A DNA stretch of 58,032 nt, from positions 1 through 58,032 of the forward strand of contig JAGBVI010000028.1 in the NCBI GenBank assembly GCA_017630395.1, in the 5' to 3' direction. The notes beneath the pieces are model-generated. The model made no database searches. It saw only the letters and a list, made by a program, of their open reading frames with translations, and had not been told where the DNA came from. Position 1 is the first letter of the stretch. Each line of letters opens with the position of its first letter. The stretch is from Paludibacteraceae bacterium. Lineage in GTDB: Bacteria; Bacteroidota; Bacteroidia; Bacteroidales; Paludibacteraceae. The position numbers and the translations under genes were made by a program. Below, in pieces: positions 35,647-44,897 of this stretch.

Positions 35647-36879
35647 TTAATATCCTTTTTTTCTGTTATTTTCTAGTTCGTCCAACAACTTTTGAGGAAT
35701 TTTTTCTCCTTGAGCTAAAAGGCATTTATGACAAGCCATGTCTATGGTGTACATACGTCCAATGCAGTAATTAGAATGGTCGCAAGCCGAGCGAGCCTTT
35801 TCGTCAGCCATCATTCTGTTTACAAATCCGGGCTCATTTACCAGAGCTCTTGCCATGGCTACAAATTCAAACCCTTTATCTAAAACCTCGTCTATCTTTT
35901 CTCTTGAAATTAAACCACCAATATAGCAGAGTGGCATATTTAGTGCTTCTCTAAATTTAAGAGCATCCTCTAAGAAGTATGCTTCTTTAAAAGGTCGTGC
36001 CGGAACCATAAATCGTCCTCCTAACTTAACTAATAGAGGCATCATCCAGCCCTCCATATAGTGAGTCATGGTTTTAAACGGCATAGCTCCACGCATTACG
36101 TCCATAGGCGCACTACTGACAAAGCCGCTACTTAAAACTAACGCATGGGCTCCGCATTTTTCCAAAGTTTTACCCACCTCAATGCTTTCGTCTATTTCCA
36201 TTCCATTGCGGCAACAATCTCTCATGTTCATTTTTACTAGTACGCCCATATCGTCTTTGGCTGCTTTCATTACATGGTCCATCGACATCTCCATAAAGCG
36301 CATCCTATTTTGCAATGAGCCTCCAAATTCGTCTTTTCTATGATTGGTGGAAGGCGACAAAAATTGACTGATTAAATATCCGTGTCCGGCGTGAAGTTCG
36401 ATTGCGTCAAATCCCGCTTCTCTTGCTAAATTAACACCTTCTCCAAACGATTTTGCAGTCTCTTCAATTTCATCTTTTCTCATTCCTCTAACAAAGGTGG
36501 GAGAGTAAAGATTAAATCCTGTTGAGGCTGAAATTGGGGTACATCCGCAGATGTTCCTATGCGACATGTTTCCACAATGTCCAATTTGGATGCTTGCAGC
36601 TGCTCCTTCTTTGTGAATCGCATCAGTTACTTTCCTAAGTCCTTCGATGTTCTCTTTTTTTAGCCAAAGCTGACGATGGAAAGATAGACCGCTCTGCTGA
36701 ACTGCAGAGTAAGCTATAGTTGTCATGCCAATCCCGCCGGCTGCGACAGATTGATGATACTTTAGAAGTTGTTCTGATGGGGCATTACCAGGGCACATTC
36801 CTTCAAATGCTGCAGAACGAATTGTGCGATTTCTTAATGTGATAGGACCGATTTTTCCCGGTGTAAATAGTGTACTCAT
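35647..36879 (-). CDS. NADH:flavin oxidoreductase, BaiCD/5-beta-reductase-like
   Basis: An old-yellow-enzyme FMN barrel of 410 residues: LFTPGKIGPITLRNRTIRSA at the start, QIGHCGN near 98, ELHAGHGYLISQFLSP near 163 with the active-site His pair, and CYIGGLI near 317. A C-terminal four-cysteine set (CDHSNYC, then MACHKC) suggests a 4Fe-4S cluster. There is no second NAD-binding Rossmann domain, so it is shorter than 2,4-dienoyl-CoA reductases and BaiCD. Next to a steroid 5-alpha-reductase gene it is likely to reduce a 4-ene-3-oxo steroid, giving the 5-beta product. An unrelated enoate substrate is the alternative. Confidence 0.82.
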   Translation of the reverse strand: MSTLFTPGKIGPITLRNRTIRSAAFEGMCPGNAPSEQLLKYHQSVAAGGIGMTTIAYSAVQQSGLSFHRQLWLKKENIEGLRKVTDAIHKEGAAASIQIGHCGNMSHRNICGCTPISASTGFNLYSPTFVRGMRKDEIEETAKSFGEGVNLAREAGFDAIELHAGHGYLISQFLSPSTNHRKDEFGGSLQNRMRFMEMSMDHVMKAAKDDMGVLVKMNMRDCCRNGMEIDESIEVGKTLEKCGAHALVLSSGFVSSAPMDVMRGAMPFKTMTHYMEGWMMPLLVKLGGRFMVPARPFKEAYFLEDALKFREALNMPLCYIGGLISREKIDEVLDKGFEFVAMARALVNEPGFVNRMMADEKARSACDHSNYCIGRMYTIDMACHKCLLAQGEKIPQKLLDELENNRKKGY

Positions 36880-36883
36880 GTTA

Positions 36884-37657
36884 TTAATAAATAAATGGAA
36901 TAACTCGTTTTAATTTTAAATGCTCCATTTCAGGGAACATTTTTTGATATTTTTTATAAATCGTATTGGCTCTTGGAACCAAGTTGGCAAATGTCCAAAT
37001 TGCAAATACAGCTCCTGCCCAAGACCATGTCAAAATGGCAAATCCAATCCATTCTACTAGTTCGCCAAAGTAATTGGCAGACGTGATGTAATTAAACATT
37101 CCGCCCTTGGGTAGATAATGGTTGGTATCCCCCGGTTTTCGCAAGTGTCTGACAATGTAATCCGATTGAATATTTATAAACATTCCGCAAAGAAATACAA
37201 TTGTTCCAATAATAAATTGAGGTGAATGTAACCATTCGATAGTGTAATAATCTTCCGGAGATATGTAGAATATCCATCCTCCTTGGATAAGTCCATTTAA
37301 AGTATTAAAAACCACTCCCATCATCATAATCGTTAGTGGCATTTTACTTTTTGATTTGAATAAAAATGGAAAAATAAATGAGCGTTGAAAGTAGTGAGCC
37401 TGAAATAATAAGAATATTATCAAAGGTGTAATTTCAAATCTACGATCAGAAAACCACCAACTAGCTAACATTACAATAAAAACAGGAGCTTCCATTAAAA
37501 TCCATCCAGTCCTATTATTTACAGATGGCCCCCATTTTTTATTGTACATTATGCCATAACCGGCATCCACAAAGTATAACGCGATAAAAACGATGGCAGC
37601 AATGATGCACATTACGCCTAAAAAGATATTAAATTCAGTTAATGTAATTGTATTCAT
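36884..37657 (-). CDS. Steroid 5-alpha-reductase family membrane protein
   Basis: 257 residues with about six hydrophobic spans. The C-terminal half carries the family signature: YLPKGGMFNYITSANYFGEL near residue 182, EWIGFAILTWS after it, and a conserved end HLKLKRVIPFIY. The N-terminal spans include GWILMEAPVFIVMLASWWFS and FLLFQAHYFQRSFIFPF, which match the NADPH- and substrate-binding region of eukaryotic SRD5A enzymes. It would reduce the C4-C5 double bond of 3-oxo steroids to the 5-alpha form at the inner membrane. It is the first gene of the operon; F1 repeat R5 (to 37870) starts 17 bases before its start codon. Confidence 0.88.
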   Translation of the reverse strand: MNTITLTEFNIFLGVMCIIAAIVFIALYFVDAGYGIMYNKKWGPSVNNRTGWILMEAPVFIVMLASWWFSDRRFEITPLIIFLLFQAHYFQRSFIFPFLFKSKSKMPLTIMMMGVVFNTLNGLIQGGWIFYISPEDYYTIEWLHSPQFIIGTIVFLCGMFINIQSDYIVRHLRKPGDTNHYLPKGGMFNYITSANYFGELVEWIGFAILTWSWAGAVFAIWTFANLVPRANTIYKKYQKMFPEMEHLKLKRVIPFIY

Positions 37658-37673
37658 AAACGTAATAAATAAT

Positions 37674-37870
37674 GGGGAAAACTATAAATTTATTTCGCTA
37701 ATTTTTTGAATCTATTTCGATTGGTTTGCTGAACGAAAGATGGGAGCAGTGCGAATATGATGACTGATTAACAAACAGCAAGTTGTGAAATAAATCAAAA
37801 AGTGCGGAAAAGGTTATCCCCTCGATTGATACTTTCCCAATTTAAAATGGTGAATTTTTCGAATTCACCT
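37674..37870 (+). repeat. F1 palindromic repeat (copy R5)
   Basis: 197 bases. The left end GGGGAAAACTATAAATTTAT and right end GGTGAATTTTTCGAATTCACCT are more divergent than in R2. The inner stem TTGCTG/CAGCAA (37729-37734 and 37785-37790) is kept, while the central hairpin has decayed. It sits immediately upstream of the 5-alpha-reductase gene, so it occupies its promoter region. Confidence 0.75.
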
Positions 37871-37950
37871 ATAATCATGCGAATGTAAGAATAATCTTTT
37901 TATTAATGATTGAATTTCATTATTTTTTTTGAAAAAACAGGAATTTTTTT

Positions 37951-38333
37951 GAAGTTGTTTGAAATTTATTTAGAGCATATTTAGGAGAGATTTTCAAATT
38001 TATTTTTATTGTTCTTTTGCCGTTAATATTGGCCAATTATCAAAAAAATAATAATAAAACTAGGTTTGAGGTGAGTTCAAAAATTCACTATTTATAACAT
38101 AAATCAATGGGTAAACTTTTCGGTATTTTTTTATTTCCTCTTCAACTTGCTGTTTGTCAGTCGGTCATCGTGTTTGCACCGCTCTCTCCCTTCTCTTTGC
38201 AATCTACTCGAAATAAATTCAAAAATTCCACTAAATGAATTTATAGAACTCGCCTAAAAAGAATCTCAAAGATGCCGAAAATAAGAGAGTGAAACTCAAA
38301 ATAAATTTAGAATATAATTTTTGCGGCTTCTTA
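37951..38333 (-). repeat. Full composite repeat: F1 nested in F2 (copy R6)
   Basis: Reverse orientation of R2. F2 long arm 37951-38068 (118 bases), F1 38069-38256, F2 short arm 38257-38333 (77 bases, containing AAGATGCCGAAAATAAGAGA). The F2 parts again add to 195 bases and the F1 junctions fall at the same place in F2 as in R2. The two copies therefore descend from one nested event followed by movement of the composite. Confidence 0.87.
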
Positions 38334-38743
38334 ATACAAACGATTATATAATTATCTTAATCAAAAATTTTAGAAAAAGGAGTAAGAATAAAATTCTTAA
38401 TAGTAATTTACAAAAGTAGTATCTGTAAATTCTCGAAAAAAGATAGATAATAGATTTTATGAGAGTTAATTGTGATAATGAGAATAACGATAAAAAAATA
38501 TTGAACTATTAGCTATAGTCCTAACTTTTTCTTACTTTTGTAGTCGATAAATAGGAAGTTGTTTTTTTTTGTTTATTGAGATAGGAAGTTAAGAAGCTGT
38601 TTTTGTTGTTTTTGATATAACTTTGAACTTTTAATTATTGGTTAAGGTTCGTTATTATCAATCAAAAGATTACGAGAAGATATTCCTATTTAGAGGCTGA
38701 AAGTGAAGTTAGACAACTAGTATGTAATTATTAATTTATTATT
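38334..38743 (+). promoter_or_regulatory. Upstream region of mscS with a -7 box
   Basis: 410 bases without a gene. TACTTTTG at 38533-38540 matches the -7 consensus, with TTAG (three of four) at 38509-38512 for the -33. This would give a leader of about 200 nt, unusually long. In that leader AAGAAGCTGTTT (38591-38602) is a solitary F2-end sequence. I see no terminator or riboswitch-like fold that I can support. Confidence 0.45.
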
Positions 38744-39655
38744 ATGGGAGAGTTAGATTCTTTACAAACAGATTCAATTTCGGTATTAGCATCCCTTGTA
38801 GATAAGGAAGCTATTGCAAATGGTGATTATGAAGGGGCTATTCGCACTGTTATGGAGACAGGTGTAGATATGTTGATGAGTTTTACCTCAAGAGTAGTTT
38901 TGGCAATCATTGTATTTTGTATTCTTAAATGGGTTATAAAGAAGCTCAATAAGGGATTGAGAAAGGCCATGGAAAAAAGGAATACAGAAGCATCTTTGTC
39001 CTCTTTTTTATCAAGTGTGGTTAATATCACCCTAAATTTTCTGATGATAATTATTGTCGTAGGAATTTTGGGTATAGAAACATCTTCTTTTGTAGCTTTG
39101 TTTGCTTCTGCCGGAGTTGCTATTGGTATGGCACTTAGTGGAACTTTACAAAACTTCGCAGGAGGTGTTATGATTATGTTATTTAAACCTTTTAAAGTAG
39201 GTGACTTTTTAGATGCACAAGGGGTTGTTGGAACTGTAAAGGAGATTCAGATTTTTAACACATTGATTGCAACTGCGGATAATAAAGTTATAATTGTTCC
39301 TAATGGAGGACTTTCTACGGGGATTGTCACTAATTATTCAAAGGAGAAATACAGAAGAGTTGATTTTGAATTTTCTATAGGTTATGGTGATGATTATGAC
39401 AAAGCAAAAGTTGTATTACGGGAATTGATTAATGCCGATTCAAGAATCTTGCAAGGAGGGGAAGTTGCAGTGCCGTTTATTGCTTTAACAAAGTTAAATA
39501 GCAGTTCTGTTGATATTGTTGTGAGAGTTTGGGTTGATGCAGCTAATTATTGGGGAGTATATTTTGATATGAATGAGGCTGTATATAAAGAATTTTCAAA
39601 ACAAGGTTTGAATATTCCTTATCCGCAGATGGATGTTCATGTGCATCAAGCGTAA
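38744..39655 (+). CDS. MscS-type mechanosensitive channel
   Basis: 303 residues. An N-terminal extracytoplasmic stretch is followed by three spans (VVLAIIVFCILKWVI near 52, a second near 92-112, and the pore helix). The pore-lining ASAGVAIGMALSGTLQNFAGGVMIM near 117-142 is the MscS signature. It is followed by the beta domain (FKPFKVGDFL) and a soluble C-terminus. It opens under membrane tension to release ions after osmotic downshock. It is monocistronic or leads into the next small gene. Confidence 0.93.
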   Translation: MGELDSLQTDSISVLASLVDKEAIANGDYEGAIRTVMETGVDMLMSFTSRVVLAIIVFCILKWVIKKLNKGLRKAMEKRNTEASLSSFLSSVVNITLNFLMIIIVVGILGIETSSFVALFASAGVAIGMALSGTLQNFAGGVMIMLFKPFKVGDFLDAQGVVGTVKEIQIFNTLIATADNKVIIVPNGGLSTGIVTNYSKEKYRRVDFEFSIGYGDDYDKAKVVLRELINADSRILQGGEVAVPFIALTKLNSSSVDIVVRVWVDAANYWGVYFDMNEAVYKEFSKQGLNIPYPQMDVHVHQA

Positions 39656-39741
39656 AGAATATAGTACACTGGCGGACATTCTTTGTGTGTAGGCTTGAAG
39701 AGGGCTTAGAAAGAATTGATTTCTTTTTTTATTGCAGTTTT

Positions 39742-40314
39742 ATGAGACATTTTCTTTGCTTTTTCGTTTTTTTATTCTTGTTGTCAGGTTTATTTTCATT
39801 GATGGCGCAAGAGAATTATTTGGAGCAAACGGCTATTTCTTTACAAGAAGGAGAGTATAGGTTGTGTTGGTCTGCGAGGAAGAGCGATGGTCGCATTTTT
39901 GAGGAATTTTGTATTCAAGGCGAGTCGATGTCTAAATTTAGCAGTAAATTGGTGTTGGAGTGTGCACCTCTTGGAAGAAGTATCGAAGAGGAGATAAATA
40001 AACTTTTAGTAAAGTTGGCTTATCAAAAAGAGGAAAGTATTGTACATAACTTCAGTCAAGTAGAAATTGATTCCATAGGAGAGAGTCATGTTGAATATGT
40101 ACAGAGCAACGTACAAGGGGGACGTCCATTTGTTGTAGAGTGGAACTACTGTCGGTTTAAGATAATTGATAATAGAGTTTTGATGATTCAGTTAAAGCGA
40201 AGAGTTTATAAGGAAGAGTTGTCTAAATTTCTAAAATTAATAGATAAGAACCGACAAAAGTGGATTGAAGAATTTCTTCGATACAATATGAATGAAATAA
40301 AAATTAATAAATAA
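39742..40314 (+). CDS. Small exported protein of unknown function
   Basis: 190 residues from ATG 39742, which starts a clear signal peptide (MRHFLCFFVFLFLLSGLFSL, cut near MAQ). The mature part is charged, has no membrane span, and shows no motif I recognise. Length and pattern suggest a periplasmic alpha/beta protein. It ends six bases before ffh and so may be cotranscribed with it. The frame opens further upstream at 39685, but that part looks non-coding. Confidence 0.6.
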   Translation: MRHFLCFFVFLFLLSGLFSLMAQENYLEQTAISLQEGEYRLCWSARKSDGRIFEEFCIQGESMSKFSSKLVLECAPLGRSIEEEINKLLVKLAYQKEESIVHNFSQVEIDSIGESHVEYVQSNVQGGRPFVVEWNYCRFKIIDNRVLMIQLKRRVYKEELSKFLKLIDKNRQKWIEEFLRYNMNEIKINK

Positions 40315-40320
40315 AATACT

Positions 40321-41655
40321 ATGTTTGAAAGTTTAGGCGAAAGGTTAGAACGCTCGTTTAAGATTTTAAAAGGAGAAGGAAAGATTACAGAAATCAACGT
40401 TGCAGAAACGTTGAAGGATGTTCGTAAGGCATTATTAGATGCCGATGTGAATTATAAAGTGGCAAAAACTTTTACTGATACAGTAAAAGAAAAAGCATTA
40501 GGTCAAAATGTTTTGACATCTGTGAAGCCTAGTCAGTTAATGGTGAAAATTGTTCATGACGAATTGGCTTTGTTGATGGGAGGGACAAGTGTTGACATAA
40601 ATTTAGATGGTCGCCCCGCTGTTATCTTGATGTCTGGTTTGCAAGGTTCCGGAAAAACAACGTTTTCAGGGAAATTGGCCAATATGTTGAAGACGAAAAA
40701 ACGTAAGAAACCATTGTTGGTTGCTTGTGACGTTTATCGTCCGGCTGCAATAGAACAATTAAAAGTTTTAGCTGGTCAGATTGGTGTGGATGTGTATTCT
40801 AATGAAGAAAGCAAAAATCCGGTATCAATAGCGCAGGAAGCCATAGCTCAAGCTAAGGCTAATGGGAACGATGTGGTGATTATAGATACTGCAGGACGTT
40901 TAGCTGTTGATGAACAGATGATGGTTGAAATTGCTTCTATTAAGGAAGCCATTAAGCCACAAGAGATTTTATTTGTTGTCGATTCAATGACAGGACAAGA
41001 TGCAGTGAATACTGCAAAGGAGTTTAACGATCGTCTGGATTTTGATGGTGTTGTCTTAACCAAATTAGATGGTGATACTCGAGGTGGAGCTGCTTTATCT
41101 ATTCGTTCTGTCGTAGATAAACCAATAAAATTTGTTGGTACAGGTGAGAAGATGGAGGCGATTGATGTTTTCCATCCGGAACGTATGGCAGACAGAATTC
41201 TAGGAATGGGAGATATTGTTTCGTTGGTTGAGAGAGCTCAGGAACAATTTGATGAAGAGGAAGCGAAAAAATTACAGAAAAAAATTGCAAAAAATCAATT
41301 TGATTTCAATGACTTTTTGGGTCAAATTCATCAAATTAAAAAAATGGGTAATTTGAAGGATTTGGCATCAATGATTCCCGGAGTAGGAAAGGCAATGAAA
41401 GATATTGATATTGATGATAATGCCTTTAAGGGAATTGAGGCGATTATTTATTCTATGACACCGGAAGAACGGTCGAATCCTGCAATTTTGGATGGAAGTA
41501 GGCGTGCTCGTATTGCTAAGGGTAGCGGAACGAATTTACAAGAGGTAAACCGTTTGTTAAAACAGTTTGAAGATACACGCAAGATGATGAGGATGGTTAC
41601 CAATGGTCAGGGATTAGGTGGTAAAATGAAATTAGGTAAACGATTTAGAAGATAA
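40321..41655 (+). CDS. ffh: Signal recognition particle protein Ffh
   Basis: SRP54 GTPase that, with 4.5S RNA, brings ribosomes making membrane proteins to FtsY. N domain 1-85; G domain with GLQGSGKTT at 106-114, DTAGR near 191 and TKLDGD near 249; methionine-rich M domain from about 325 ([13 protein letters not shown], then MKLGKRFRR at the end). The 444-residue length is normal. The start is six bases after the upstream gene; the folD start is five bases downstream. Confidence 0.97.
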   Translation: MFESLGERLERSFKILKGEGKITEINVAETLKDVRKALLDADVNYKVAKTFTDTVKEKALGQNVLTSVKPSQLMVKIVHDELALLMGGTSVDINLDGRPAVILMSGLQGSGKTTFSGKLANMLKTKKRKKPLLVACDVYRPAAIEQLKVLAGQIGVDVYSNEESKNPVSIAQEAIAQAKANGNDVVIIDTAGRLAVDEQMMVEIASIKEAIKPQEILFVVDSMTGQDAVNTAKEFNDRLDFDGVVLTKLDGDTRGGAALSIRSVVDKPIKFVGTGEKMEAIDVFHPERMADRILGMGDIVSLVERAQEQFDEEEAKKLQKKIAKNQFDFNDFLGQIHQIKKMGNLKDLASMIPGVGKAMKDIDIDDNAFKGIEAIIYSMTPEERSNPAILDGSRRARIAKGSGTNLQEVNRLLKQFEDTRKMMRMVTNGQGLGGKMKLGKRFRR

Positions 41656-41660
41656 TTGAT

Positions 41661-42542
41661 ATGAAATTAATAGATGGAAAAGCAATTGCTGATCAAATTA
41701 AGCAAGAAATAGCTGCGGAAGTTGCAGATATTAAGGCTGCCGGAGGTAAAATACCTCATTTAGCAGTGATTATTGTAGGTCATGATGGTGGCAGTGAAAC
41801 GTATGTGGCTCATAAGGTTAAGTCTTGCGAGCAAGTGGGTTTTAAATCAACAAAGATTTGTTTTGAAGCAGATGTTACGGAAGAGACTTTGTTAGAGCAA
41901 ATTGATGCTTTAAATAAGGATGCAGATGTTGATGGATTTATAGTTCAACTTCCTTTACCTAAACATATTTCAGAACAAAAGGTTATTGAGGCAATTGATT
42001 ACAGAAAAGATGTAGATGGATTTCATCCAATAAATGTTGGGCGTACATCAATTGGTTTGCCTTCATTCGTTTCTGCAACACCTGCCGGTATTATGGAATT
42101 GTTGAAAAGATATGAAATAGAAACTTCGGGAAAACATTGTGTTGTGATTGGTAGAAGTAATATCGTTGGAAAACCGGTAACATCTTTAATGATGCAAAAA
42201 GCTTATCCGGGAGATGCTACAGTGACTATTTGTCATAGTCGGACCAAAAATTTGAAAGAGATTACTTTACAAGCGGATATTATTATTGCTGCTATGGGGT
42301 CTCCTAAGTTTTTGAAGGCGGATATGGTGAAAGATGGGGCAGTGATTATAGATGTTGGAACTACTCGTGTTCCTGCGCCAGATACAAAAACAGGATTTAA
42401 ATTAACAGGTGATGTCGATTTTGAAAATGTAGCACCAAAATGTAGTTATATAACTCCTGTGCCGGGAGGAGTGGGACCTATGACCATTTGCTCATTGATG
42501 AAAAATACTTTGTTAGCTGGTAAAAAGGAGGTTTATAAATAA
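41661..42542 (+). CDS. folD: Methylenetetrahydrofolate dehydrogenase/cyclohydrolase FolD
   Basis: Bifunctional one-carbon enzyme making 10-formyl-THF. [17 protein letters not shown] near 38 holds the catalytic lysine (TyrXXXLys pattern). QLPLPKHI near 96 and [12 protein letters not shown] near 118 are family signatures. [11 protein letters not shown] near 163 is the NADP site, and [14 protein letters not shown] near 265 closes the protein. It has 293 residues. It is cotranscribed with ffh. Confidence 0.97.
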   Translation: MKLIDGKAIADQIKQEIAAEVADIKAAGGKIPHLAVIIVGHDGGSETYVAHKVKSCEQVGFKSTKICFEADVTEETLLEQIDALNKDADVDGFIVQLPLPKHISEQKVIEAIDYRKDVDGFHPINVGRTSIGLPSFVSATPAGIMELLKRYEIETSGKHCVVIGRSNIVGKPVTSLMMQKAYPGDATVTICHSRTKNLKEITLQADIIIAAMGSPKFLKADMVKDGAVIIDVGTTRVPAPDTKTGFKLTGDVDFENVAPKCSYITPVPGGVGPMTICSLMKNTLLAGKKEVYK

Positions 42543-42648
42543 TCTTTTTGAGATTATAGAAGTTGTTTTAATTTGTTGAAATAATTTTGGCAAATTCTAT
42601 AAATTACGATTTTTATTATTTGTGTCATATTGAAGGTTGTGTTGAAAT

Positions 42649-42840
42649 AAGAAGTTGTTTAAATTTTATTTCGAGCCTATTAGAGAGATTTTTAAATTTA
42701 TTTTTCCTTTTGTTGTAGAAAATAGTGGACTATTATCAAAAAAGAATTGAAAAAACAGGCTAAAAATCGTCTCGAAGATGCCGAAAGAGAAAGAGTAAAA
42801 CTCAAAAGCAATTTAATAATAAAATTTAAACAGTTTCTAA
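42649..42840 (-). repeat. Uninterrupted F2 palindromic repeat (copy R7a)
   Basis: 192 bases from AAGAAGTTGTTTAAATTTTA to TAAAATTTAAACAGTTTCTA, with the same inner arms as R4 (GATTTTTAAATTTATTTTTC against GAAAAAACAGGCTAAAAATC). It lies 106 bases after folD. Between them, at about 42588-42606, is a single F1-end-like sequence (GGCAAATTCTATAAATTACG). Confidence 0.83.
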
Positions 42841-42885
42841 ATATTTTGGCACAACCTTTAAATTAAAGAGCGTTAAGGTAATCTT

Positions 42886-43077
42886 AAGGAGGATTCTATG
42901 AATTCATTTCATGGAATTAATGAATTTATTTTGAGTAGATTGCTAAGAGACGGAAGAGAGTGGTACAAACACTATGACAGACAAACAGTAAGTTAAGAGG
43001 AAATTAAAAAGTACAGAAAAGTTTCCTTTCGATTTACATATTTTTAATTTTAATGGTGAATTTATAGAACTTACCTT
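42886..43077 (+). repeat. F1 palindromic repeat (copy R7b)
   Basis: 192 bases with ends AAGGAGGATTCTATGAATTC and TGAATTTATAGAACTTACCT. It stands alone 45 bases after the F2 copy R7a, so here the two families are neighbours and not nested. The middle has AGTG/CACT around a longer loop in place of the six-base hairpin. Together with R7a it fills most of the 627-base gap between folD and rsmE. Confidence 0.83.
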
Positions 43078-43169
43078 AATATATATTATAGATCATAGAT
43101 GAAAATAATTTTAGGAGATAAGGTTATTTCGTATTATTTTTATGTTTTAGTTTTGATATTTGTTAGATT

Positions 43170-43871
43170 ATGATTTTTTATGCTCCGGCTATTTCTGAGT
43201 CGCCCTTTTTGTCTGAAGAGGAATCTTCTCATGCTGTTCGTGTTTTACGCTTAGATGTAGGTGATAGAATAGAATTGGTAGATGGAATAGGGAATTTTTA
43301 TGAAGCGGAGATTGTTTTTCCTCATCATAAAAAGTGTGAGGTACGGATATTAAATAAATATGAGAATTTTAATACTTTTCCGTATCATTTGCATATTGCT
43401 ATTGCTCCAACAAAGAACATGGATAGATTAGAGTGGTTTGTGGAGAAGGCAACAGAAATCGGTATATCAGAAATTACCCCATTGTTATGTCGGTATTCAG
43501 AACGAAAAGTAGTTAAATTGGAACGTATAAATAAAATCATTGTTTCGGCGATGAAACAATCTAAAAAATCTCTTCTTCCTCAATTAAACGAGATGATTTC
43601 CTTTAATGATTTTATAAAAAAATGTGAGGGGCATGATAATTGTTTTATAGCTCATTGTTATAATCAAAATAAGCAGAGTTTATCTCAGTTGTATCTTAAA
43701 GGTAATGATGCAACAATAGTGATAGGTCCCGAAGGGGATTTTAGTGAAGAAGAAGTTGAATCTGCACTCAAAAATGGATTTTCTCCGATAACGTTAGGAG
43801 AAAGCAGACTTCGTACAGAAACAGCTGGTATTGTTGCTTGTCATACAATTCAACTATTGAACTCATTATAG
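43170..43871 (+). CDS. rsmE: 16S rRNA (uracil-1498-N3)-methyltransferase RsmE
   Basis: SPOUT-fold methyltransferase of 233 residues. An N-terminal PUA-like part (SHAVRVLRLDVGDRIELVDG) is followed by the knot domain: HIAIAPTKNMDRLEWFVEKA near 74, VIGPEGDFSEEEVE near 189 and LGESRLRTETA near 214, which bind S-adenosylmethionine. It modifies 16S rRNA in the mature small subunit. It is an isolated gene with repeats on both sides. Confidence 0.95.
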   Translation: MIFYAPAISESPFLSEEESSHAVRVLRLDVGDRIELVDGIGNFYEAEIVFPHHKKCEVRILNKYENFNTFPYHLHIAIAPTKNMDRLEWFVEKATEIGISEITPLLCRYSERKVVKLERINKIIVSAMKQSKKSLLPQLNEMISFNDFIKKCEGHDNCFIAHCYNQNKQSLSQLYLKGNDATIVIGPEGDFSEEEVESALKNGFSPITLGESRLRTETAGIVACHTIQLLNSL

Positions 43872-43922
43872 GTGAGTTCAATAATGTTAGGTTGATATAA
43901 TTTTGAAGTGCATTATCAAAAC

Positions 43923-43973
43923 AAAACGTAATTTATAGAAATTATTTATAGGAATTTCAATAAATTACGTTTT
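43923..43973. repeat. Near-perfect 21-bp inverted repeat after rsmE
   Basis: Arms 43923-43943 and 43953-43973 match at 20 of 21 positions around a nine-base loop. Each arm carries GTAATTTAT and GAAATT, a variant of the F1 terminal sequence (compare TGAATTTATAGAA). It may be a collapsed element made of two facing ends. It lies 51 bases past the rsmE stop and could stop transcription from either side. Confidence 0.65.
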
Positions 43974-44005
43974 ATAACACTTGAAAAAAAGTAGGATTTC
44001 CCTTT

Positions 44006-44202
44006 AAGGGACTATAAATTCAATTCGAAGAATTTTTGAATTTATTTCGAGAAAATTGTTGAGCGAAAGGAAGGAGCAGTATAAGTACAGAGTCCGGCAG
44101 ATAAGCAGTATATTGCTGAAAGATATTAAAAAATACTGAAAAGTTCCCCCGTACGATTATGCCTTTAAATTTTTAAATGTTGAATTTATAGAACTTCCCT
44201 TT
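44006..44202 (+). repeat. F1 palindromic repeat overlapping the TetR stop codon (copy R8)
   Basis: 197 bases with ends AAGGGACTATAAATTCAATT and TGAATTTATAGAACTTCCCTT. The right end runs into the last codon region of the tetR-like gene: its final bases 44201-44202 belong to the minus-strand stop codon TAA (44201-44203). It lies between convergent genes rsmE and tetR. Confidence 0.8.
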
Positions 44203-44806
44203 ATACAATATTTAAGGTCTCTTTTTCTTTTAGACCGCTAATTAAGAATGCTACAAAATTTTTCTTGTTATCGGCACTTAAGAATCCAAGATCTTTGAAA
44301 TCCCCTCTGATGAAAGGAACTTCCCAACCTTTAAGAGAACAATGAATTAATGTTGCGGCCATTTTAGGGTTTTTTACATTGAATAAACCTTGTTCATTTC
44401 CCTCAATTAGAATATTTTCCAACATTTTTTTTTCTCTGATATCTAATCTGAGGCGACTTTTTTCTACCACGTGAATGTTACTAAAGAAACTTGCTTTTAA
44501 GTTTCCATTTCTAGTTACAGTTTCAGAAAAAAGCCCCATCCTAGCATAGATATAGTTGATTAATTTTTCTGCAGGATTGAGATTCTTTTGCATTTCTGAT
44601 TGTAACTTGTGGGCCAACTGAAATAATTCTGTTTCAATTACCGCATAATATATATCTTCTTTATTTTTGAAGTAGGTGTATATTGTTCTGCGACCTTTAT
44701 TGGCTGCAACAGCAATATCACCAATTGTTGTATTTTCAACGCCTTGTGTAGCGAATAGTTCTCTTGCAACATCAATGAGTATGTTTCTTGTTTTTGTTGT
44801 ACCCAT
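44201..44806 (-). CDS. TetR-family transcriptional regulator
   Basis: 201 residues. The N-terminal helix-turn-helix is clear: TTIGDIAVAANKGRRTIYTY then FKNKEDIYYAVI at about 23-54. The C-terminal ligand domain is divergent, as usual. It is divergent from the metal-chelate transporter genes and may control them or an unrelated target. The stop codon is formed at the edge of repeat R8, which suggests the original C-terminus may have been altered. Confidence 0.88.
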   Translation of the reverse strand: MGTTKTRNILIDVARELFATQGVENTTIGDIAVAANKGRRTIYTYFKNKEDIYYAVIETELFQLAHKLQSEMQKNLNPAEKLINYIYARMGLFSETVTRNGNLKASFFSNIHVVEKSRLRLDIREKKMLENILIEGNEQGLFNVKNPKMAATLIHCSLKGWEVPFIRGDFKDLGFLSADNKKNFVAFLISGLKEKETLNIV

Positions 44807-44835
44807 ATTGAAAAAAAAAAATTTACTTTATAACG

Positions 44836-44843
44836 CAAAAATA
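44836..44843 (-). promoter_or_regulatory. -7 promoter box for the TetR gene
   Basis: Minus-strand TATTTTTG, 30 bases before the start codon, in the 91-base divergent region shared with the transporter genes. A TetR operator is not recognisable among the A and T runs. Confidence 0.45.
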
Positions 44844-44897
44844 TATTTTTTATTGCTTATTAAGAAATTTTTAAAAGATTTTTTTTATCATTGTAGA

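Noticed and set aside
44676-44897. N-terminal extension of the binding lipoprotein (frame open from 44676)
   Set aside because: It runs antisense through the tetR gene and would place the signal peptide and lipobox in the middle of the protein.
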